From: Megamerina dolium
Taxonomy: Eukaryota; Arthropoda; Insecta; Diptera; Megamerinidae
DNA: 64,000 nt
Direction of reading: 5' to 3'
Assembly: GCA_963854835.1 (NCBI GenBank)
Contig: OY978526.1
Coordinates: forward strand, 31,423,073-31,487,072
The notes under the pieces are model-generated. The model was not told the DNA's origin. It made no database searches and saw only the letters and a list, made by a program, of their open reading frames with translations. A program made the position numbers and the translations under genes. This document shows, in pieces, positions 1 to 16,372 of this stretch. The stretch's first letter is position 1. The number at the start of each line of letters is the position of its first letter.

Positions 1-3000
1 GCTAATGCCGTAGGTAAATTACAATCAACGAGCACACTCTTTAAAAACGCGCTAAAACTATCGCGCAGCTTTCGTTCAATAAAATATGCAATTTGCCGAT
101 CTGAAAAGTAAAATAGTGCGTAAAACGATTAAATGCTAAAAACAAAATCACGCGTCACTCGTTACCTGTCATGTCAATGTGCACAACCAATTCAGCATTG
201 ACCAATGAGCTGTCATCAGCATATCGTCCATCTTCTAATATGGCTTTCATTGATTCGGAGAAATTATGTGGAAAATGTATATAGCCTAAAATATCTGTGC
301 GTTTCGCAGCATCATATGCGGCCTCCTCTGAATTGTAGTATATCTAATGAAATAAGTTGAAATTTTTAAAATTAATTAATGCTCCTTAACTATGCGACTT
401 ACCCGTTCAGCAATTTCATCGCCCAGTTCAGTTATGTAGCGACATGAAATTTTATTAAATTCACAAGTGTCATTATTACTGAATACGGTCGTTAAATTGT
501 CATCAAAACATAAAGCAAAATCATTAATTTCACTGTTAACAACTCCAATTTTTAAGTTAGTCGGTGTCTTTCCAATAGCCAAATAGAAACATGATAATTG
601 GATGATGGGAAACAAAAGCATAAAAATGATTCCACTGAAAGAAGATGAAAGAAGAGAAATATAAATATTCAATATAATTTTCAAGCATGAGAAGAACCCT
701 CCTTCTCAAGTAGAGTTATCTTAAATATCGAGTTGAAAATTACATTTGAGAATAATGATTTTCATTTCAATTTAAGATTTTCATAATTCGCAATACTGTT
801 GACAGTCAATTTTCGAGATTTGACAAAAAAAAAAAAAACGTTAGATTTCAACTCGATTTCAAGTCTACACAACTCTACACAACTATAATTAAAAGTAACT
901 TACGATGGTTGCCGAAATAGTTGCACAAAATTTTTTGTCATCAACGCTTTGAGTCGCCCTTTAGTCGTAAATAGTATTCTTTTCCGATTCTCTGTTTTAT
1001 GATCATTATTACTACCGTAAAAATCATGCTTTTCACATTTCCCATTAGTAATACCATTTGCATCAACAACTTCTACAGAATGCATTACAACGTCATCAGA
1101 TTGTTGTTGTTGTTGTTGATGGTGTATTGCTGTGTGACTTCGATCATTATATTCGATGACATCTGCGTCACCTTGCCGTTGACTTAGTATTAGAAAAGCA
1201 TCTTCAATGGAACCGCTCTCAAACTTAAGCATTATATTGACGGGTGTATCCTCAGCCAGAAGTACGCCATTACGCATCAAACCGATCTAGAAGTTGGGGG
1301 AAAATTATGGTTTATAAGTTTCTTTTAAATCTAGTACTGAAAGTCATTAGTTGTCATTGTAATATAAATTTAGAAGATTTATACTTTCAAAGTTGTTAAC
1401 ATTTCTGCGTTTTTTCCTTCATCGATGAATGATTCTTAAGCAAATAAATATGTGGCACTTAAAGCTCCAAAAGGCTCTTCGGCCGACCTTCTCTTCCATT
1501 ACTGTTGTCAGTGTTAAATTTTGGACAGAATTAAAAGGGACCTACTTATTTTAACCGGTTCCGAACGGCAGAACTTATTAGAAGTACTAATTATTGTGAC
1601 ATAAATAACAATGAGTCGAAAAAGAGTTTCTTAAATATGTGTCATAGACGACTTCTCATTGGATAAACTATGATTCTACTCTGGATGAATTTATGAGTCT
1701 TTAAATTAAATGAACTGATTTATGACTATAAGCATTCACTTTTATAGAGGCAATACCTGGAACACGTTAGTTTTAACGCCTCCCTTCGCGTTTCCTGTCT
1801 TGTCCACGATTACGATTTTGTATAAAAAATATTATATGCAAATTAGAACCTTAATATTATTAATATTTTATTAATGTTTTTAGTCTAAAATTAAAAGCTC
1901 TCAAAAATGTGCAGAGAGAAGAACATAATATTAGAACCTCAAAGTTATGAGTCGTTTAGAGTAAAACATTGAATGCTTCAAAAACGTTCAGAAATACGAA
2001 TATTATATGCCCGTTTATTTTAAGACCACTTTCGATTGCTCAAAAATGTTCGGAAATGAGCACGCCATAAGCCCATTTATTCTAAGACCTCATATATACC
2101 ATGAAATTGTGATTATTTGAAAGTTAAAAAACCTTCAATAAGCGTTTATTTTAAAATCTCATAAATATACGAAATTATGATTAATTTTAGAGTAAAAAAT
2201 ATCGAACGCTCAACAACCCGGTAATTAATTATGAAGGTTTTAAGAGTCATATCGTAGGTTAGGGAATAAACACATAATGATCGCGTTTATGCTAAGGCAA
2301 TGATAAGTCGTTTTATGGTATCTTTTAGAAATAAAAATATAATATATAATATATATAAAGCCTCATAGATATCCAAAGTAGGATTATTTTTAAAGTAAGA
2401 AATATTGAACGCTCACAAAAACGTTAAAGAGTTATGAACGCCTTGAACGCCTCATATCGTATATATAGAATGCACAAAAGTCATTTAGAAAGTGGAGCAT
2501 AATATGAACACTTACTGAAGAGCATCCAATGCCATATTCTTTTTTTTTCAGTATAATTTTTCAGAGTGTCCAGAATCTGCTTTATTGGGGGTGATTATAT
2601 TATTTTGATAGTTTAGTTTGTGCAAGTGATGTCATGATTTTTTCAAAATTGGAGATCTAATTCAGATGAATAGACGGCAAGTCTGTAGATCCGAAGAAAT
2701 CTAGCAACGTTCCTCTTCATATATAATCCGAACATAAAGTGCAGAACTCTTGTGACGTCATTTTCTTCAAAGCTTTGTCACAAAGCTCTCTCTCAGAAGC
2801 TTTTGCATTTATTAATTACTTGCAGTGTGAACTAGAGCTTTACGATTAATCGCCTGATCAAATTCTGATTAATCAATTATTCGGTTAATTAAAATTTAAA
2901 TACAAATTATTCAATTAATCAGAATTTTCTTATTATTATTTTTTTTTTAAATATGTTATTTATATGATTATATACGTATAATTTTATACTAACACAATTG

Positions 3001-3903
3001 GCCTGCTTGGCTTCTTCAATATAGTGGGTTGTAATGATCACAGCCATTTTGCTATTTCTTGTTGATTCGACAAGAAAGTCCCAGATTCTAAATGAAAGAA
3101 AAAAAAAATATTATGAAGTATCCATTAGTAATAAAAAAGAGGTACATAATTGGCATACGTACTTTTCGCGCAACATTGGATCCAAACCAACTGTGGGCTC
3201 GTCCAATATCAAAAGTTCAGGATCATGAATCATTGCACAGGCAAAGGAAACACGACGCTGTTGACCGCCACTGCATTTTTTCACCAACTGTTTTGGTGGC
3301 GGTAATTGTAATAAATCACGTAATATTTTGAATTTATCACGAATATTTTCATCTGTTAAGCCATAAATGCGACCAAAATAATATATTGTTTCCTTTACGG
3401 TCATCTCATCCACAAGTGCTATTTCCTATATATGTGCATACATACCATATATTGAGAATGAAATGCGAGATTCAAATGTATGTAGGTTCAATTTGAAGCA
3501 TTACCTGCGGCATATAGCCAATTCGTGCTCCGGGAATTCCACTGCCGGGCGCACCGGGCTTCATACCGAGCACTGTAACTTCGCCACTGTTCAATTGTCG
3601 CTGTCCTACAATGCACGACAATAATGTAGTCTTACCACAGCCGGACGCTCCAAGTAGACCATAACTACGAAACGAAGGAATAACACATTGAGAATTTTAA
3701 GGAGCTTATGCATGAATAATCAATAATGAATAAGTATTTTTATGGAAAATCTCATTGTTATTTTATACGTACGATTAATTTATTAATCATTCTACTCACA
3801 TCGAACCGCGCATCACGTTCATATTTAAATAGTTGAGCACTATCTTTGGATTGGATTTACTTCCATAAAATTTGTAACCATTTCGCACTTCTACCGCTGC
3901 CAT
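1..3903 (-). CDS. ABCH-family half ABC transporter (snustorr-like), 3' part beyond window
   Basis: Eight coding exons can be joined with GT-AG sites and consistent phase: 3800-3903, 3505-3664, 3163-3425, 2994-3087, 904-1286, 403-634, 166-343 and 1-100 (continuing off the left edge). The start [14 protein letters not shown] is the only good ATG. The 504 codons seen hold a nucleotide-binding domain with Walker A GASGCGKT (about residues 40-47), signature SGGQ (about 140), Walker B LLILDEPT (about 163) and the H-loop ITTHYIEE. They are followed by a linker and the first membrane helix [13 protein letters not shown], then an extracellular-loop-like region. The NBD-first order and the stretch [12 protein letters not shown] match insect ABCH proteins, which include snustorr, a lipid transporter needed for the cuticle barrier. 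Which ABCH paralogue this is remains unsettled. The linker has a polyglutamine run near 1100-1120. The intron 1287-2993 holds SINE fragments. Confidence 0.9.
1436..1600 (-). mobile_element. tRNA-derived SINE, truncated copy
   Basis: This matches the body of the SINE family seen complete at 13100-13472, in reverse orientation, with the AAATAAATA tail on the left and the motif GGACCTACTTATTTTAACCGG in altered form. It lies inside the largest ABCH intron. The tRNA-like head is missing and the right boundary is blurred by divergence. Confidence 0.75.
2736..2800 (-). mobile_element. SINE fragment
   Basis: A short piece of the same SINE family, recognisable by CTTGTGACGTCATTTT and GAGCTTTGTCACA-like wording. 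It lies in the same ABCH intron as the copy at 1.4 kb and has neither head nor tail. Confidence 0.55.
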
Positions 3904-5535
3904 GTTGTCGTTTTCTTAGATTTTGTGTGGCCCCCTCCTGTACTTGGTGGCACACAATCAACAAAAGACAAACAAAAAAATGTTTCACGTATGCTTCTGG
4001 ATGTATGCACGCCTCTGTCTGTGTATGTTGGAGTATGTGTGTGTGTGTGTACTCAGTCTGGTTCAGAAATATCACTAAAATATGGCTATGATAATATTAA
4101 TGATGATGATGATGATGATGGTAATGTCTAACTGAAAGAAGAAAAAAGTTATCAGTATATTAATAAAATGCGTAATTCTTAATTATTGATTGATTACTGA
4201 TTAATTAGAAATTCCGACAGAATATTTTATGCACTACGTGATTAATGATTGTAAATATATTATACATAAGTGCAAATTGATATACGATCAATAAATTATA
4301 TATGCTTGAGATATTTTTTTGATGTATAAATATTCTCTTACAATGTGATGAATACATGGTTCGCCGCCATTTGCAAAAGTGTGTACCAATGAAGTCATAA
4401 AGAGCTCATAAAGTTCACATAACAATAGCATGCGCAAACATGCAATTGCATCATCTATTCACGGCATTCAAACATAGGTAGACATTTGTTGATCTATGAT
4501 CTCTGTGGATCACCCTTTATATACAAGTACGCGGCTTACATTCATTGAAAATTAGATTAATTTACTGCAGCAATTATTATAACTATATATGTTATATATT
4601 TGGAGCTGCAAAATTTCAGCCACATCTACATGTTCAATTTCGGAATAAAAAAAAAACGACTAAAATTGCAGATTGACCATAGAAATCCAATAAAAAAATA
4701 AATAGAAATCCATAGAAATCCAATAATATCCATAATATCTAACATACAATAGTTTTAAAGCTTTAAAGTTTTAAAAATCCATATTTCAAATATTTGGAAA
4801 AAAAATTTACAGCACAGAATCTGTCAAACAATTGAAAACTATTCCAACAGAATTTTTCAAACTGACAATTGTACCTGATAATACCGAATTTTTTTCCTAT
4901 AAAGCAGTATGTCGCAATATGCTAATATTATTGGTTTGAATTGATACGCTTTTGCTTGAATTGAAGATTTTTAAGGCGCTTTTTTGTTCAAATTGTAAAT
5001 ATTTTGCTTTAAAAATGTATTCTTTTCGATGTAAATAGGTTTTTTTTTGCGTTTTTTAGAATGAACGTTCTCATGTTTTACCTAAAATATGAATACAACA
5101 AAATATGTTTCCAATTATAAGCACGCCTAGAAACAAAATTTGGTCCCACATGTAGTGACCGGAAGACAATAAGTATTTCGAAAAGCCACTAGCGAAATGC
5201 AGCTTGAAAGACAAAATATAAAAAGGTTTTTCATCGAAATGCTGCTGGAGGTAAAAAGTGAATTTACTTGTTGATCACAAGCGAAAAAAATCCTGGATAT
5301 AGACTTGGATATTATGACTTGCTAAAACCATTACAAGCGATATCTAGCGGCAACAGCTAATATATTGTATTTAAAGTTAGCAATTGAAAAAAAAAACGAC
5401 CAGAATGGATGAATAGTCATAATTAGTTAATATTTTACCATGATTACAAAAGACCTCATATTGATTTGCTAGTGAAAAACTCCTTGGAAGATCAGAACTG
5501 AGAAGTGTTACAGCCGCTGCCGTACTTAGCAGACA
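3904..5535. other. Upstream intergenic region of the ABCH gene
   Basis: AT-rich sequence with the GAT and GT microsatellites and no coding potential that I can support. It probably contains the non-coding first exon and promoter of the ABCH gene, but I see no clear motif that fixes a transcription start. Confidence 0.4.
4090..4122 (+). repeat. GAT trinucleotide microsatellite
   Basis: About seven tandem GAT units lie upstream of the ABCH start codon. A GTGTGT run sits just before it at 4034-4050. Confidence 0.8.
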
Positions 5536-5539
5536 TATT

Positions 5540-6010
5540 GAGAGTATAAATAAGTTCGTGTGGTTTATTTTCGAAAATTGAAATTTTATTGTGAAAAATT
5601 GGTATTCTCCGTGCCGCTAGGCACTACTTTTTCCCATCTTTCTGACAGCATACGGATTCCGCGTCGGAAGAAGTCGACATGTTTAGAGGCAATCCATGAA
5701 TCGACCCAATTTTTGGTTTCTTCGTAAGAATGAAAGCGCTGTTCTTCCAGGCCATGTGTCATCGATTGGAACAAGTGGTAATCGGAAGGAGCAATGTCTG
5801 GGCTGTACTGCGGGTGGGGTACGACTTTCCATTTGAGCGTTTCTAAGTACGTTTTAACGGGCGACACAACATGTGACCGAATATTTTCATGTTGCAAAAT
5901 AACTTTGTCGTGTCTATCATAAACTTCCACTAAAATACAATGACTTTCGGCAGCCTTTTTCTTCATAACTAAAAGACCCATTATTCGGTACAAAAGTTGA
6001 CATTTTTGGA
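5540..6010 (-). mobile_element. Mariner deletion derivative
   Basis: Read on the minus strand, an ATG at 6003 opens with MSTFVPN, a typical mariner N-terminus. After a frameshift the frame continues as KKKAAESHCILVEVYD, then jumps directly to the C-terminal catalytic part VILQHENIRSHV and YSPDIAPSDYHLF, ending near 5586. The whole middle of the transposase (helix-turn-helix and first catalytic aspartate) is missing, so the element is non-autonomous and dead. The left end reads ATAAATAAGTTCGTGTGG, mariner-TIR-like. I could not find a matching right end. Confidence 0.8.
5586..6003 (-). pseudogene. Mariner transposase remnant (internal deletion plus frameshift)
   Basis: Roughly 139 codons remain of a normal transposase of about 345. 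The C-terminus is fairly intact, with the last catalytic aspartate in the SPDIAPSDYHLF block and an end like FFRRGIRMLSERWEKVV. The fusion joins residue ~25 of the family to residue ~230. It cannot encode an active enzyme. Confidence 0.8.
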
Positions 6011-6129
6011 GGACACGAAAGTTATATTGTTTACGCTTCAGCGAAATGACAGATACTAAAAAAGAAAGCCTAATGATGACACTTCAAAATGACGGTGTTG
6101 CCAGATGAAACAATGAAATAATAAACTAG

Positions 6130-10640
<4,511 letters not shown>

Positions 10641-10644
10641 TTAA

Positions 10645-11190
10645 GGTGTTACTTTGGGCTGAGTAAGCAATTGAGAAGTCGAGCCCTCTCTCGAAGAACG
10701 AAAACTACACTCTACAAGTCTCTCATCATGCCTGTCCTAACATATGGCGCTGAAGCCTGAACAATTTCCACCTCGGATGAGCGAATGCTTGGAGTTTTCG
10801 AGAGAAAAGTCCTACGCAAGATCTTTGGACCTATTTGCGTTGGTGGCGAGTACCGAATAAGGTACAACCATGAGCTGTACGAGCTGTATGCCGATATTGA
10901 CATAGTAAAGCGTATCAAAATCCAGCGGCTGCGCTGGCCGGGTCATGTCGAGCGAATGGAAGAACACACTCCAGCTAAGAAGGTGTTATATTCGGAACTC
11001 GCTGGAGGACGACGCAGAAGAGGAAGACCAAACCTCCGGTGGAAAGACCAAGTACTGGAGAACCTGACGGCGCTTGGAATTTCTAACTGGCGCCAGCTAG
11101 CGAAGAACAGAGATGGCTGGCGAAGCATGTTATTTTCGGCCTAAATCGATATTCGGTTGTAATGTCCACATAAGTAAGTAAGTAAGTTTA
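10645..11190 (+). mobile_element. 5'-truncated LINE 3' end (copy A) with TAAG tail
   Basis: The frame 10785-11144 encodes the extreme C-terminus of a non-LTR reverse transcriptase. Its blocks are RKVLRKIFGPICVGGEYR, RLRWPGHVERMEE, GGRRRRGRPNLRWKDQV and NWRQLAKNRDGWRSM, the common C-terminal signature of RTE/CR1-type LINE proteins. Upstream codons such as MPVLTYGAEA are in the same sense, with one stop in place of tryptophan. The copy ends in a short tandem tail of TAAG units at about 11174-11190, a typical LINE 3' end. The reverse-transcriptase core is absent. Confidence 0.85.
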
Positions 11191-13088
11191 AAAATGAACC
11201 AGAAATGTTTAACCATTTTAAAAACCCGAACTCTGGATTCCGTAAAATTAGTCGATTCTATGATGAAATATAAGATTTTCTCAAGCATTTCTGATGTTGT
11301 GACCTGATTTTGACAACTTGGACATTCGTAAAAGACTGCATTTCAATTTAGCTATATTTGCACATTTCAACTTTGATTTTATTTCAACGTTTATTTTCTT
11401 TGGCAAAAAAAAAAAAACTAGAATTTTGTCACTACTCTATATTCTTTTTTTGTTTCTTTTGCACGTTTGTAGAAATTCGAAAGTTGTTCGCTTTCAATGG
11501 CAATCAAACAACACAAAATCTGAATGACTTAATTCAATAAAAATTGCGTGTGTTTAATATATTAATTTCCAAGTCTATGTATATATCATACAGCCAATTT
11601 AATCGTCTATAATTATTTTTGTGAAATTACCACTACGATATCAATTGGAATTATGAATAATTAGTTTAATTTTTTTTATTGTGATTATAATGTAGTTATC
11701 TGTATATACCTGGAAATAGTTTTTGTTAGTGTAATTTTCATTTAATTACTTACATATACTTGTGTACGTATAATATTTATTTACATCGAATCTGACAAGT
11801 CACAGTTGTCATACAAGTATAATTCTAAGATTAAAACAATTTTAATTTTAATTAAACCAAATGAGCTTGAAAACAAATAAATATAATATAATAAAATAAA
11901 TTATTGTCATTTTATTATTTGTATTAAATATTTCCAACCTAATTAGAATAAAAATACAATAAAATCTATATAAGAGTATGGTAATATGACTGGTGGAATT
12001 TTTTAGACTTGGCTCGCTTAAGCTCTTTGTGTAAACACTGTAATTCACATGTTATCGGAATATTCATTATACCATTTGCATTGCTAAGGAATTTTATTCT
12101 TGTTAAAAGTTGAAACAAAAAGTTGATCTCACGTTTACATATAATTTATTTCAGAATAAGATTAAAGGTTATAATGAATGCACTTACATATGTACTGTAT
12201 CTAAGTACTAAATTGTATTTAATTGTAAATACTAGTTAATGCATATACAAATTAAACAGATGATCTCTCCGAGTGGTCAATACTTCTATTATATAACAAC
12301 TGAATACTAATGTTGTGCCAGTGCGCAAGTGGAACCTGATGTAAACAAATTGTTGTAAATGTTATTACTGCTTGCTGTGCAAATTGCACGAGTGTAGCAC
12401 CATTGAGTTGTGTTGTTGTTGTTGGTATTTGCTATTGTTGCTGTTGTTGCTATTATTATACTTAGTTGTATAAGGAAGCAGAAGCAAGCTGTCTCACTAG
12501 AGCGCGGTGGATACGTTTCACGAACTAAATACCCACTTATTACAATACTGCTCATAGCATATAGGTAATAACGCGAACGCCCGAACAGTACTACCATTAT
12601 CTTACTACATACATATGTACTTATATGAATGTATTGCACTCTTTTTTTTTCGCTGGATATATGAAAAGTCAGTTTGATGTGACCATAGTGTAATAATAAA
12701 TTACAATTGTACTAATTTTGTAAATGTAACATACTTATATTTCAAAAACTTTTCAAAAACTCCCCAACATTTTTTTATCATCGCTAAATTAAAGTTAGTC
12801 AAACCGGCGTTCGTATACATACATTTGGCAGGGCTTATCAAACAATAAACAAATGCTTTGACTCAGGATTTCGCCAATCTTGGAAGGCAGAAACAAAAAA
12901 TTTTCGTATATTCGCAGTAGTAAGGACCTTCTGTCTGAAAGCACATAGCATAACATTTTTTGTCTTCTCAACAGTACTAGCTGGTTCTTTATTGTTGTAT
13001 AATAAATTTTGACGTAGTTTGTCCATTTCACAATAGACAAAGTACTGTTCTGGTGGCTTCAATCAATATCATCAATATTTTTGCTGCC
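11191..13088. other. Intergenic, no supported gene
   Basis: AT-rich sequence with a TTG/CAA-rich patch near 12405-12450. None of the open frames resembles a known domain. Confidence 0.5.
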
Positions 13089-13099
13089 TAATTTTAAGT

Positions 13100-13472
13100 T
13101 TAATTTAGTGGGTGCCGTAGCTCAGTGGTTAGTGTGTTCGCCTTCTGATCTGTAGGTCGTGGTTCAATCCCCGGCTGATGCATAACAAATTTAATATCGA
13201 TAAGATTTTTCTTTCGAACGGTACTCACCTGTCGGAAAGCAATTGGCAATTCTTCCGACAGTAACAACTTGCCATGAAAAAGCTTCTTAAAGAACTCTGT
13301 GACAAAGCTCATAAAAAGTTATGTCACAAGTGTTCTGCCGTTCGGAACCGGCTAAAATAAGTAGTTCCCTTCTAATATTGTCCAAAATTTCAGACGCACA
13401 ACAGTAATGGAAGAGAAGCTCGGCCAATGAGCCCTTTGGGGCTTTAAGTGCCACATATTTATTTTTATTTTT
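13100..13472 (+). mobile_element. Complete tRNA-derived SINE with 11-bp target-site duplication
   Basis: The head at 13109-13180 has pol III promoter boxes: A box TAGCTCAGTGGTTAG and B box GGTTCAATCCC, with tRNA-like spacing. A body unrelated to tRNA follows, then a tail rich in ATTTATTTTTATTT. The flanking direct repeat TAATTTTAAGT (13089-13099 and 13473-13483) is perfect. That marks a retroposed insertion of about 370 bp. The partner LINE is not evident, because the body does not match the LINE tails in this window. Confidence 0.9.
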
Positions 13473-13483
13473 TAATTTTAAGT

Positions 13484-15306
13484 CTTTGCTAAACAAAAAA
13501 AAAACCAAAAATAAAAAATACTGAAAACTGGTTTCTTCGTCTAAACTTAGTTCATCAGCTATCCTTCTTGAAATCAATCGATTGAAGATTGTCGATTGAA
13601 GATTTCGTGTATCCTTCATGATATATGCGATATATGTCCACAGAAAAAATGTTTACCATTATTTGGATACCATTTGAAACATTTGCACTAGCTTCAGTTG
13701 GCACTCAAATCCTTTGAAGTAATTTCGAAACATATCTTTCCATCCTCAACAATCTTTTTAAAATTTCAAATCAAAAATCGTAATGGTATCACAAATTATG
13801 TGTTAGTATTGGATTTTTTAGAAACTCAACAAAACCGCATGATTCCAGTATATATTTTAAATAAAAAAAAATAAAAAATTATTGCAAGGTGATTTATTAC
13901 ACAAAATAAATAGAAACATTTGGTCACGTTTTGCCAGTTACAATGCGAATGACAGATGGAAGAGTACTTGGGAAAATAGTAAAATTATCAATTGCTCTCC
14001 TTGGATTGAATGACTACAACAACAAATGTATACCGTTACAGCAAATTTTGTGGCAATTCTGAAAAATGTATGTTTTTTAAACATCAAAATACTAACATAT
14101 ATACATACACACACTCACTCATTCATATGCATAGTAGATACACATAGTACTCGATTTGATTGTTTCATAAAATCCAAAAATATTATAACGAAAAAAAAAA
14201 CCTTAAAATTTACAAAATAACGCAATTTTTGAGCAATCAAATTACAACAATAGCATAAAAAATAGTAACAACAACAACAACAATTGTGGTAGCATTTGTA
14301 TAGGTACTTTTTACATTCGCTTATACCTACATAGACGTACATATGTACTACAGATAGGTTAATTCGTTCAAACAACTTAACGAACAAACAAACAGTAAGT
14401 AACACTAACAGTGATTAGCAAGTTTGTGTTTAAAGTCTTTTGTTTTTGCTTGCTGCTTTGAAATGTTTCAGATTGGTAAATCACAATATTGTACATATGT
14501 ATACACGAAAATGATTTCGCTGCAAATAAAATTGATATTGTCTTTATCTTATTGATGATATGATTTAGCCTTTACCGTATTCAACCAGATGATTTGGCAA
14601 TGTCTTCACTTTCAACACAACACTTGTTTGTACCACCGCGCCACCAGAACCTACGAGTTGTTAAACGTGCAAGCTACAATTTGATACTGACACTCTGAGT
14701 GCAACATCATTAACTCTTTACCTTAATAAAAATCACGAGCCACTAACAACTACTAACAACTAATACTGATAGTACATAAGTTATATCGTATGTAACCACA
14801 ATACTACAAACTAATAGATAACCGCTAACCATTGACTGCTTGGCTGTACTTGTGAGAAGAGTAACGAGTTACTACTTGAAATAGGAGCTACAAACAATCG
14901 AATACGACTGTTGTTTTTCGTTTTTGATTATCTTCTCTTATTTCTTGCTTTTTTCATATTGATTGCGAGCATATACGATGAGCATAAGTTATCAGGTACT
15001 ATTGCTATTAGTTAACCCAGCAACCCAATCCGTATTAGATAAATAAATAAAAGTCATATTTTCGTTAATACCAGAATCTGCGCTATAAAAAGCTTTTATG
15101 AAATTAAACATATTAAATAGTTTTCCATATTAAAATTCTACATATCAGAAAATGTTAGGCTAGGTTGTAAGCTATTGTTTTATAGTTTTACTACTTTCAA
15201 TTATAAATGAAAAATTTGGATCATATTTTCAATTCAAAACAATGAAGTTTAGCAAAAAATTTTAAAAAGTTCAAATACGATAATACCGAAGCTTAAATAC
15301 TCAATG
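13484..15306. other. Intergenic, no supported gene
   Basis: AT-rich, with poly-A/T runs and a CAA-rich run near 14268-14283. Nothing coding is recognised. Confidence 0.5.
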
Positions 15307-15321
15307 ACAGACAGACAGGCA

Positions 15322-15783
15322 TAAAATTAAATAAATAAATAAGTGGCACTTATTAGCCCCGAAGGACTCTTTGTCCGAGCTTCTCTTCCAGTACTGTTGT
15401 GCGTGTTAAGTTTTGGACAATATTAGAAGGGTACTAGTTATTTTGGCCGGTTCCGAACGACAGAAACCTTGTGACATCACTTTTTCTGAGCTTTGTTAAA
15501 GAGCTCTTTTAAAAAGTATTCCATGGAAAATTGTTACGGCTGGAAGAAATGCCAATTGTTTGCTGACATGTGGCGTTATCACGGAGATAAATCCCCTTAA
15601 CCGATGGAATTGTTAAAAAAGGAAAATATTAATATATATGTTAGATATTTAAAAATCATTCATTAAAAATTTGTTCTTGGCGAAATCCTAGCTACGGCAC
15701 TGGCGGGTACCATTCGAAAGAAAAATCTTTTCGATATTAATTTATGCTTCGTCCAACGCACTAACCACTGAGCTACAGCACCA
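15322..15783 (-). mobile_element. SINE copy with 15-bp target-site duplication
   Basis: Reverse-oriented copy: AAATAAATAAATAAG tail at left, body, and the A-box complement AACCACTGAGCTACAGC at right. The direct repeat ACAGACAGACAGGCA occurs at 15307-15321 and 15784-15798. The copy is longer than the one at 13.1 kb because of extra sequence near 15600-15700, and the B-box part of the head is disrupted. Confidence 0.88.
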
Positions 15784-15879
15784 ACAGACAGACAGGCAGA
15801 CTTTCGAAAAATACACTTACTTCTGTACCACTATCAAATATATTTGGTTGCTGATCAAAATTATATTTGACGAGTTTCA

Positions 15880-16330
15880 ACTTCATAGGTTCAGTTTCAC
15901 GTTCATTCCAAAACATACTTTTGTATAGGAAGTAGTTGTTGGTTTTCATCCGTTTCCGCCCATTTCCCGATTCGTGAAAATGTAATTAGAGAGCACCAAG
16001 TTTTGAATTTTCGTGCGAAAATGTAAAAATATACATACACGAAATCACTTTTGTATGGTAGGTTTTCACCCGATTCCGCACATCTTCTAACTCAAGCATT
16101 AGTTAGAAATATAATAGAGCGTACCAAGTGTCAGTCCTATAGATTGGAATTTGCGTGCGAAAAATCTGACAATATACAATACCTAGAGAGAAGTATTTTT
16201 GTGTGGAAGGTGGGTGTGGTTTTCATCCGATGCTGTCCATTTTTAAACTCGTGAATAAGGTATAATCGAGAATAGGTACCGAGTTTTAATTTGAAAGCTT
16301 TATATTTCCTGGCTCATAGTGTGGAAACAT
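15880..16330 (+). repeat. Degenerate tandem repeat, unit about 120-157 bp
   Basis: Three diverged units repeat the order CTTTTGTAT, GGTTTTCATCCG and CGCCCAT-like, then GAGAGCACCAAG and GTGCGAAAA. The GGTTTTCA blocks start near 15942, 16061 and 16218. The third unit carries GGTGGGTGTGG, close to the reverse complement of the CCACGCCCAC blocks in the tandem element at 60.1-61.7 kb. Confidence 0.65.
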
Positions 16331-16372
16331 ACATATGTACATAAATGCATGAAAGGAAGTCATGTGTTTTTA

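Noticed and set aside
1..3903. White-type ABCG transporter
   Set aside because: Domain order is similar, but the NBD wording and linker match the insect ABCH group, and the second NBD expected of an ABCA protein is absent.
13109..13180. A genuine tRNA gene
   Set aside because: The A and B boxes are present, but the arms do not pair as a full cloverleaf by eye, no terminator follows, and the unit recurs with a common non-tRNA body and target duplications, so it is a SINE head.
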